NCBI RefSeq assembly: GCF_008923185.1
Contig: NZ_WBMT01000010.1
Location: forward strand, 62,001-126,000
Reading direction: 5' to 3'
Source: Actinomadura rudentiformis
Lineage (GTDB): Bacteria > Actinomycetota > Actinomycetes > Streptosporangiales > Streptosporangiaceae
Length of the DNA stretch: 64,000 bases
The notes below the pieces were generated by a model. It had not been told where the DNA came from and searched no databases. It saw only the letters and a list, made by a program, of their open reading frames with translations. A program made the position numbers and the translations under genes. Positions 58,354 through 64,000 of this stretch are shown in pieces. The number at the start of each line of letters is the position of its first letter. Within the stretch, counting starts at the first letter, position 1.

Positions 58354-59081
58354 CGACGGCGACACGAGCCGAGATCTGCGCCGTGGCCTGCGCCGAGCTG
58401 TTCCGGGGCGACGGCGAGATCGTGGCCGCGGCCGTCGCGGGCTTCGTCCCGATGCTCGGCTCCCGGCTGGCGCGCGCGACGTTCGAGCCAGACCTCCTCA
58501 CCACGGACGGAGGCCCGGTGCTGAGCGCCGAGCCCGTTCCGCTCGGCCGGTCGGCCACCGGCATCGAAGGCTGGCTGCCGTTCCGCGACCACCTCTGGCT
58601 GGTGCTGAACGGACGGCGCCACGTCGTCATGGGTCCCGTCCAGATCGACCCGTTCGGCAACACCAACATCTCCTGCATCGGAGACTGGGAGCGGCCCAAA
58701 CGCCAACTCCTCGGCGTGCGCGGCGGCCCTGGCAACACCCTGCTCAACACGACCAGTTACTGGGTGCCCAAGCACTCGACCCGCGTCTTCACCGAGAAGG
58801 TCGACTTCGTGAGCGGCATCGGCCACGACCGCGGCGCGCACGAGATCCGCGCCGTCGTCACCAACCTCGCCGTGCTCGACTTCGCCACGCCCACCCGGCG
58901 CATGCGCCTCCGCTCCGTGCATCCCGGCGTCTCGGTCTCCGACGTCGTCGGCAACACCGGCTTCGACCTCGACGTCCCCGCCGACGTGCCCGAGACCCGC
59001 CTGCCCACCCCTGACGAGCTGCAGGTCATGCGCGAGGTCCTCGACCCCAAGGCCCTCCGCGAACGCGAGGTCCCGTCATGA
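58350..59081 (+). CDS. ipdB: IpdB, CoA-transferase-like ring hydrolase beta subunit (243 aa)
   Basis: Beta subunit partner of IpdA: EICAVACAELFRGDGEIVAA, MLGSRLARATFEPDLLTTDG, VVMGPVQIDPFGNTNISCIG and GVRGGPGNTLLNTTSYWVP. The catalytic Glu of true CoA transferases (in the ENG/EEG motif) is not seen, in line with IpdAB being a hydrolase. ATG 58350 has GGAGGAG upstream and overlaps ipdA by four bases. Confidence 0.88.
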   Translation: MTTATRAEICAVACAELFRGDGEIVAAAVAGFVPMLGSRLARATFEPDLLTTDGGPVLSAEPVPLGRSATGIEGWLPFRDHLWLVLNGRRHVVMGPVQIDPFGNTNISCIGDWERPKRQLLGVRGGPGNTLLNTTSYWVPKHSTRVFTEKVDFVSGIGHDRGAHEIRAVVTNLAVLDFATPTRRMRLRSVHPGVSVSDVVGNTGFDLDVPADVPETRLPTPDELQVMREVLDPKALREREVPS

Positions 59082-60145
59082 TCGACCAGGTCCTCGACAC
59101 GCCCCTGACCCGCCTCACAGGCGTCCGGCATCCCGTCGTCCAAACAGGCATGGGCTGGGTGGCCGGACCGCGTCTGGTGTCGGCCGTGGCCAACGCGGGA
59201 GCCCTTGGCGTCCTCGCGTCGGCCACCATGACGCTCGACCAGCTCACCACCGCGATCCACGAGGTCAAGGACCGCACGGACGCCCCGTTCGGCGTCAACC
59301 TCCGCGCCGACGCCACCGACGCCGGCGACCGGATCGACCTCCTCATCAAAGAAGGCGTACGGGTCGCCTCGTTCGCCCTGGCCCCCAGACAAGAGCTGAT
59401 CGCCAAGCTCAAGGACGCCGGCACCATCGTGATCCCGTCCGTGGGCGCCCGCCGCCACGCCGAGAAGGTCGCCGCCTGGGGCGCGGACGCGGTGCTCGTC
59501 CAGGGCGGCGAGGGCGGCGGCCACACCGGCGCCGTCGCCACCACCCTCCTCCTTCCCCAGGTCGTCGACGCCGTCGACATCCCGGTGATCGCCGCCGGCG
59601 GCTTCTTCGACGGCCGCGGCCTGGCCGCCGCCCTCGCGTACGGCGCGGCGGGCGTCGCCATGGGCACCCGCTTCCTCCTGACCGCCGACAGCTCGGTCCC
59701 CGACGAGGTCAAGCAGGTCTACCTGGGCACCACCGAGACGGTGGTCACCCGCCAGGTGGACGGCATGCCCCACCGCGTGCTGCGCAGCGAACTGGTCGAC
59801 ACCCTCGAACGCTCCGGCCGCCTGACCGGCCTGGTCCGCGCCCTGCGCAACGGCGCCCGCTTCAAGAAGATCTCCGGCATGTCCTGGCGCGACATGATCG
59901 CCGACGGCAGGGCCATGAAGCACGGCAAGGACCTGTCCTGGTCGCAGGTCCTCATGGCCGCCAACACCCCCATGCTGCTGAAAGCCGCCATGGTCGACGG
60001 CCACCCCGACCTGGGCGTGATGGCCTCAGGCCAGGTGGTCGCGCTCATCGACGAACTCCCCACCTGCGAAGCCCTCATCGACGCGATCGTCCGCGGTGCC
60101 GCCGACGCCATAGCCACCCAGCAGACCCACCTCGTCGACCGCTAG
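59078..60145 (+). CDS. ipdC: IpdC, flavin-dependent oxidoreductase (355 aa)
   Basis: Nitronate monooxygenase-like TIM barrel that binds FMN: HPVVQTGMGWVAGPRLVSAV, GALGVLASATMTLDQL, VQGGEGGGHTGAVATT and IPVIAAGGFFDGRGLAAAL. Length 355 equals that of Rv3553. In the known pathway IpdC works on HIC-CoA to give the unsaturated HIEC-CoA that EchA20 opens. The stop abuts the stop of the convergent quinone-oxidoreductase gene with no gap. Confidence 0.86.
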   Translation: MIDQVLDTPLTRLTGVRHPVVQTGMGWVAGPRLVSAVANAGALGVLASATMTLDQLTTAIHEVKDRTDAPFGVNLRADATDAGDRIDLLIKEGVRVASFALAPRQELIAKLKDAGTIVIPSVGARRHAEKVAAWGADAVLVQGGEGGGHTGAVATTLLLPQVVDAVDIPVIAAGGFFDGRGLAAALAYGAAGVAMGTRFLLTADSSVPDEVKQVYLGTTETVVTRQVDGMPHRVLRSELVDTLERSGRLTGLVRALRNGARFKKISGMSWRDMIADGRAMKHGKDLSWSQVLMAANTPMLLKAAMVDGHPDLGVMASGQVVALIDELPTCEALIDAIVRGAADAIATQQTHLVDR

Positions 60146-61093
60146 TCAGATCTTGAGGACCAGTTTGCCGGTGGTGGAGCCCGACTCGATGCGGCGGTGG
60201 GCCTCGGCGGCGTCCTCCAAAGGAAGCTCTTCGACCTGGAGTCGCAGGTCGCCACCGGCTGCGGCGACCGCCCGGCGTAGGGCGCGGCCTGCTTCGGCTG
60301 GGAAGGCGGCGGAGAACGCGGCGAGGTTGAAGCCTGACACGGTCTTGTTGGCGAACCACAGCTCGTTGGCTGATATGCCGACGTCGTCGGCACCGGATGC
60401 GTTGCCCATCACGACCATGCGGCCCATCGGGGCGAGCGCGTCCAGGCTGGCGCGGCGGGCCGGGCCGCCGACCATGTCGACGACGATGTCGAAGTCGCCA
60501 GTGCCGGTGAGCTCGTCGCGGAGGATCACTTCGTCGTAGCCGAAGGATTCGGCGGTTTTCACTTTGGCGGGGCTGCCCACCGTGCCGGCTATGCGGTTCG
60601 CGCCCAGGAGGCGGGCCGCTTGGCCCAGCTGGGATCCGACCCCTCCGGCGGCGGCGTGGACCAGGACGGATTCACCGGGCTCGATGCGGGCCACGCGGTC
60701 GAGGACCAGGAAGGCGGTGGTGCTGTTGGACGGCACCGCCGCGGCGACGTGCAAGCTCAGGTTGTTCTCGATCGGGGCCACCAGGTCGGCGGACGTCACC
60801 ACGACCTCGGCGTAGCCGCCGCTGTCGACGATGGTGAGCGCGGCGACCGGCTGGCCGATGCGGAGGCCTTCGACATCAGGCCCGAGGGAGCGGACGTGCC
60901 CGGCCACCTCGATGCCGGGGACGAACGGCAAGGGGACGTTCGCGATGCCTTGGCGATAGAGGATCTCGGCGAAGTTGGCTCCCGCGTAGGTGACGTCGAT
61001 GGCGACCTGGCCTGGGCCTGGTTCGGGTGTCTCTACGTCGGCGAGGGTCAGGACGTCGGCTTCCCCGAATTGGGGGATGGTGACTGCCTTCAT
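60146..61093 (-). CDS. Zinc-free MDR / quinone oxidoreductase-like protein (315 aa)
   Basis: Medium-chain dehydrogenase/reductase: MKAVTIPQFGEADVLTLADV, VTYAGANFAEILYRQG, PGIEVAGHVRSLGPDV, the cofactor motif VHAAAGGVGSQLGQAARL and VVDMVGGPARRASLD. No catalytic-zinc Cys/His set is present, so it fits NADPH:quinone/enoyl reductases. It is coupled to the aldo/keto reductase gene by a TGATG junction. It could act on carbonyl compounds formed by the neighbouring SDR and AKR, which is inference. Confidence 0.87.
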   Translation of the reverse strand: MKAVTIPQFGEADVLTLADVETPEPGPGQVAIDVTYAGANFAEILYRQGIANVPLPFVPGIEVAGHVRSLGPDVEGLRIGQPVAALTIVDSGGYAEVVVTSADLVAPIENNLSLHVAAAVPSNSTTAFLVLDRVARIEPGESVLVHAAAGGVGSQLGQAARLLGANRIAGTVGSPAKVKTAESFGYDEVILRDELTGTGDFDIVVDMVGGPARRASLDALAPMGRMVVMGNASGADDVGISANELWFANKTVSGFNLAAFSAAFPAEAGRALRRAVAAAGGDLRLQVEELPLEDAAEAHRRIESGSTTGKLVLKI

Positions 61094-62100
61094 CAGTATC
61101 GGCTCCCGACGGCCGCTGGTACGTCGTTCAGCTCGGCCAGGTCGGCCGGGGTGAGGTCGAGGTCGGCGGCCCCGGCGTTCTCGTTCAGGTACTTGGACTT
61201 CTTGGTGCCGGGGATCGGGATGACGTGGTCGCCCTGGGCGAGCGTCCAGGCGATGGCGACCTGGGCCGGGGTGGCACCGTGACGTGCTGCGACGCCCTTG
61301 ACGATGTCGACGATCCGCAGGTTGGCCTTGAGCGCCTCCTCCTGGAAGCGCGGGTTGCGGCCGCGGTAGTCGGAGTCCTCGAAGTCGGCGGCGGTGACGG
61401 CGCCGGTGAGGAAACCCCGGCCGAGGGGAGAGAACGGCACGAACACGGCGTTGTTGTCCCTGCACCAGCCGACCACGTCGCCCGGCCCGCCGCCGGAGAT
61501 GAGGTCGCCGGAGAAGCCTCCGGCGCTGCCGCCCGGCGCGTCCATCGGGTCCCGCGTCCACAGCGACAGTTCTGACTGGATCGCCGCCACCGGGTGGACA
61601 TCGTGCGCTTCTTGAGCTTGCGAAACGGTCACTTCGGACAGGCCGAGGTGCCGGACCTTGCCTTCGGCGACCAGCTCGGCCATCGCTCCCCAGGTTTCCG
61701 CAAGGGGTACCTCGGGGTCGACGCGGTGCAGGTAGTAGAGGTCGACGATGTCGGTGTCCAGGCGGCGCAGGCTGTCTTCGAGCGACCTCTTCACGTGCTC
61801 GGGTGAGCCGTCACGCCCCATGGAGGTGGTCGCGCGGTCCGTGACCCGCAGGCCGGTCTTGGTGGCGAGCACGACCCGGTCGCGCCGGCCGGCGAGCGCG
61901 CGGCCGAGGAGGGCCTCATTGTCCCCGTCGCCGTAGACCTGGGCGGTGTCGAGGAAGGTGACGCCGAGGTCGACCGCCTCGTGGATCAGCGCGATCGAGG
62001 CGGCGTCGTCCCGCTCGGATTCGCCGTAGGCCCAGCTCATGCCCATGCAGCCGAGCCCGACCGCGCCGACCTGCGTGCCTGCGAACGTACGTGTCCTCAT
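61093..62100 (-). CDS. Aldo/keto reductase (335 aa)
   Basis: AKR fold with catalytic tetrad segments: FLDTAQVYGDGDNE (Asp and Tyr), LATKTG (Lys) and DLYYLHRVDPEVP (His). It continues with HPVAAIQSELSLWTRDP and PLGRGFLTGAV, ending with the NADPH-binding IPIPGTKKSKYLNENAGA. After WTRDP there is a Gly-rich insertion (MDAPGGSAGGFSGDLISGGG) of about 20 residues not usual in relatives. It overlaps the quinone oxidoreductase gene by one base and follows the SDR by eleven bases. Confidence 0.9.
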   Translation of the reverse strand: MRTRTFAGTQVGAVGLGCMGMSWAYGESERDDAASIALIHEAVDLGVTFLDTAQVYGDGDNEALLGRALAGRRDRVVLATKTGLRVTDRATTSMGRDGSPEHVKRSLEDSLRRLDTDIVDLYYLHRVDPEVPLAETWGAMAELVAEGKVRHLGLSEVTVSQAQEAHDVHPVAAIQSELSLWTRDPMDAPGGSAGGFSGDLISGGGPGDVVGWCRDNNAVFVPFSPLGRGFLTGAVTAADFEDSDYRGRNPRFQEEALKANLRIVDIVKGVAARHGATPAQVAIAWTLAQGDHVIPIPGTKKSKYLNENAGAADLDLTPADLAELNDVPAAVGSRY

Positions 62101-62111
62101 GATTCTTCCTT

Positions 62112-62909
62112 TCAGGCGGGGACGGCCGTGACGAGGCCGCCGTCGATGACCAGGTCCTGGCCGTTGATGTACGAGGCCTCGGCGGAGGCCAGGAAGGCGA
62201 CCGCGCCGGCCACGTCTTCCGAGGAACCGAGACGGCCGGCGACCACCTGGGCCGCATAGGCGGCCGCCTCCTCCGTGGTGGGCGCGGCGCCGCGGAACAT
62301 CGGGGTGTCGATGTAACCGGGACTGACGGAGTTGACCCGGATGCGCCGCGGGGCCAGGTCGGCGGCGAGGGTACGGGCCAGGTTGTGCACGGCGGCCTTG
62401 GTCGCCGAGTAGACCGAGGCGACCGGAAGGCCACGGTAGAGCGTCCAGGAGGCGTTGATGACGATGGCGCCGCCGTCGCTCATCAACGGCACGGCCTTCT
62501 GGACCGTGAAGTAGACGCCCTTGAAGTTGACCGCCACCGTCTCGTCGAAGTCGGCCTCGGTGATCTCGGCGCTCGGCTTGAACGTGCCGACGCCCGCGTT
62601 GGCGAAGACCACGTCGAGACGTCCGAACCGGTCCCGGACGGTCGCCATCAGGGTGTCGAGATCGGCCAGGCTCGCGGCGTCCGCGCGCACGGCCAGGGCG
62701 CGGCCGCCCGCGTCCAGTTCCTTGACGGTGTCCAGTTCTTTGACGGTGTCCAGTTCCTTGACGGCGGTGTCCAGGCGGGCCTGGTCGCGGCCAGTGATGA
62801 TCACCTGTGCGCCCTCGGCCAGCAGGCGGGCGGCCGTGGCCAGGCCCATGCCGCTCGTGCCACCCGTGATCAGCGCGATCTTTCCGGTGAAGCGCCCCTC
62901 GTTCGTCAT
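62112..62909 (-). CDS. SDR oxidoreductase with triplicated KELDTV (265 aa)
   Basis: Short-chain dehydrogenase: IALITGGTSGMGLATAARLL, VIITGRDQARLDTAV, DVVFANAGVGTFKP, NASWTLYRGLPVASVYSATK (Ser, Tyr, Lys) and YINGQDLVIDGGL. After helix two the residues KELDTV occur twice in full and again as KELDAG, encoded by an 18-base triplication. This adds twelve residues at a surface position near the cofactor's adenine end. The ATG at 62909 is clear. It starts a likely operon with the AKR and quinone oxidoreductase. Confidence 0.9.
   Translation of the reverse strand: MTNEGRFTGKIALITGGTSGMGLATAARLLAEGAQVIITGRDQARLDTAVKELDTVKELDTVKELDAGGRALAVRADAASLADLDTLMATVRDRFGRLDVVFANAGVGTFKPSAEITEADFDETVAVNFKGVYFTVQKAVPLMSDGGAIVINASWTLYRGLPVASVYSATKAAVHNLARTLAADLAPRRIRVNSVSPGYIDTPMFRGAAPTTEEAAAYAAQVVAGRLGSSEDVAGAVAFLASAEASYINGQDLVIDGGLVTAVPA
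62712..62765. repeat. 18-bp in-frame triplication in SDR gene
   Basis: GTCCAGTTCCTTGACGGT repeats at 62712, 62730 (one T for C) and 62748 (last base C). The units encode KELDTV on the minus strand. The near identity suggests a recent event. Confidence 0.92.
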
Positions 62910-63025
62910 GACAACGATCGTGCTGGACGGCCGGGGAGGCGAACAGACGCGGCTTATCCTGGGTGTGGCACCACCAGGATGCCGGGCGCGTCTCGAAGTC
63001 GGCGCCCTTGGCCAGCGGTGCGCGC

Positions 63026-63892
63026 CTAGCTCGCTTGAACGAGGCGGACGTGGCGCATCAGGCGTTCGAGCCGTTCCTGGGTCTCGGTGCCGGGCTTGGG
63101 ATTGTGCAGCACCAGGTGGTGACCGGGAATCTCCTCCAGCGGCATCGCCAGGGCCTCGAACGCCATCTCCCCCACGTCGGGATGGTCGATGGTCTTGACG
63201 GCGGTGGTCTCACCGGTGACCTCGTGGCGGGCCCAGATCTCGGCGAACTCCGGGCTGACCGCGCTCAGGTCCGCGGCGATCCGTCCGAACTCGGGGTCGT
63301 CCGGATAGCGGGCGGCGTCGGCGCGGAACCGGCCCGCCACCTTCTCCGCGGCCACGGCCCATTGGGTGTCCCGCGCCCGGTAACGCTCGTTGGTGAAGAA
63401 CGTCACCACACAGTTGTGATCATGCACGTCGTAACCGAAGACGACCTGCGCGGCCTGGTTGATCGCCGCGAAGTTCCAGTGGCGGTCCCGGACGTAGGCG
63501 GGCCGGGGCGACCACGCGTCCAGCACCCGCTGGAGCTCGGGGCTGATCTCCGCCGTGGTGTTCGCCTCGGCCTGGGGCGGGTTGAGCCCGGCGAGGAGGT
63601 AGAGGTGCTGCCGTTCGGCCTCGTCCAGCCGCAGCGCGCGGGCGATCGCGTCGAGCACGGCCTCGGAGACCTTGATGTCGCGGCCCTGTTCGAGCCAGGT
63701 GTACCAGGACACCCCGACCCCGGCCAGGACGGCGACCTCCTCGCGCCGCAGGCCCGGCGTCCGGCGCCGCCCGGCGTCCGGCATGCCCACGTCCCGCGGC
63801 GTGAGCCGGGCGCGCCGCGTCCGCAGGAAGTCCCGCAGTTCATCGCGGCGGAGACCGTGCGACGTTCCCTCTGGGCCGTTCGCGCTGCTCAT
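63026..63892 (-). CDS. MmyB-family transcriptional regulator (288 aa)
   Basis: Helix-turn-helix in residues 15-75 (DELRDFLRTRRARLTPRDVG, RRTPGLRREEVAVLAGVGVS, YTWLEQGRDIKVS). An MmyB-type PAS-like ligand domain follows (PAYVRDRHWNFAAINQAAQV, FAEIWARHEV, HPDVGEMAFEALAM, HHLVLHNPKPGTET). These regulators often sit beside SDR or other oxidoreductase genes and may bind fatty-acid-like ligands. ATG 63892 has a G-rich ribosome-binding site. It precedes the SDR operon in the same direction with a 116-base gap. Confidence 0.9.
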   Translation of the reverse strand: MSSANGPEGTSHGLRRDELRDFLRTRRARLTPRDVGMPDAGRRRTPGLRREEVAVLAGVGVSWYTWLEQGRDIKVSEAVLDAIARALRLDEAERQHLYLLAGLNPPQAEANTTAEISPELQRVLDAWSPRPAYVRDRHWNFAAINQAAQVVFGYDVHDHNCVVTFFTNERYRARDTQWAVAAEKVAGRFRADAARYPDDPEFGRIAADLSAVSPEFAEIWARHEVTGETTAVKTIDHPDVGEMAFEALAMPLEEIPGHHLVLHNPKPGTETQERLERLMRHVRLVQAS

Positions 63893-63972
63893 GCCCCCCA
63901 CGATAACCGCGGCCCCGCGACGGTCCGGACCCGCACCCGCCCTTGATCACCCGTCGCTCTAGGCTGGCCCCC

Positions 63973-64000
63973 GTGATCGGTTCGGCGATGGGGCGGTGCA
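63973..64000 (+). CDS. Possible leaderless gene start, cut by window end
   Basis: TAGGCT (about 63959-63964) followed eight bases later by GTG repeats the -10-to-start geometry seen at 51524/51537. Only nine codons (VIGSAMGRC) are visible, so no product can be named. It diverges from the MmyB gene. Confidence 0.3.

Noticed and set aside
1..64000. tRNA, rRNA or riboswitch genes
   Set aside because: I looked for conserved T-arm (GGTTCRANYCC) context with cloverleaf pairing and for rRNA cores and found none; GGTTCAAG in the 34-bp array is part of the repeat without a cloverleaf.

Overview
The window is high-GC actinobacterial chromosome. Evidence includes F420-dependent enzymes (an LLM-class oxidoreductase and a Ddn-like protein), two XRE/DUF5753 regulators (one paired with DUF397), an MmyB-type regulator, a CU044_5270-type protein behind an ECF sigma factor, GTG/TTG starts, ATGA/GTGA gene overlaps, probable leaderless promoters and a mycobacterial-type steroid C/D-ring cluster. 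The mix is most like Streptosporangiales (for example Actinomadura relatives), but the sequence alone does not prove the genus. I saw no rRNA, tRNA, CRISPR array, transposase or prophage module.

Layout. 0-2.5 kb: a double MazG-like pyrophosphohydrolase, a broken SRAP gene overlapping a DUF4291 gene, and a TetR regulator with a promoter-embedded operator. 2.5-13 kb: an amino-acid permease plus amidohydrolase, a two-component system divergent from an ABC exporter, and three long intergenic tandem-repeat arrays (17 bp x about 48; 34 bp x 5 plus decayed copies; about 18 bp x 30 or more). 13-22.6 kb: an HPF-like ribosome factor, an XRE regulator, F420 enzymes, an APH-fold protein lacking both catalytic Asp residues, a TetR/hydrolase pair truncated head to head by an apparent deletion, and a phosphatase, VOC protein, methyltransferase and CBS protein.

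22.8-27.7 kb is the most interesting block: a tightly coupled operon with an unknown coiled-coil/helical protein, a Cas4/RecB-like PD-(D/E)XK nuclease with cysteines placed for an Fe-S cluster, a 29-codon linker ORF carrying a hairpin, an unknown 490-residue protein and an Upf1/Dna2-like SF1 helicase. It reads as an uncharacterised DNA-processing (repair or defence) machine.

27.6-41.6 kb: arginase-family enzyme, small zinc-binding proteins, a hotdog protein, a large zinc/coiled-coil/hexapeptide-repeat protein, a GbsR/MarR-controlled ABC exporter, LysR divergent from an orphan ClpP, and HrpA preceded by a coupled zinc-ribbon ORF. 41.6-47 kb: a Ser/Thr kinase fused to an extracellular lytic-transglycosylase-like domain, a NuoF-like/ferredoxin plus ferric-reductase-like membrane pair, and an ECF sigma/CU044_5270 pair. 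47-49.7 kb: an AT-richer island with XRE-DUF5753, DUF397 and a nucleotide-cyclase-like protein. 49.7-55 kb: a MarR-controlled ABC exporter, an NmrA-like protein, a Tat-exported protein and an AraC regulator.

55-60.1 kb is the steroid (HIP) ring-opening cluster: two SDRs divergent from echA20-ipdA-ipdB-ipdC, in the order and sizes known from Mycobacterium tuberculosis, with a KstR2-like palindrome in the divergent gap. Its presence implies growth on sterols, although the earlier-step genes are not in this window. 60.1-64 kb: a minus-strand run of MmyB regulator, SDR, aldo/keto reductase and quinone oxidoreductase.

Short-period (17-20 or 34 bp) tandem repeats recur across the window, mostly between convergent genes and twice inside coding sequence. 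The positions here were read by eye; no alignments or database searches were possible.
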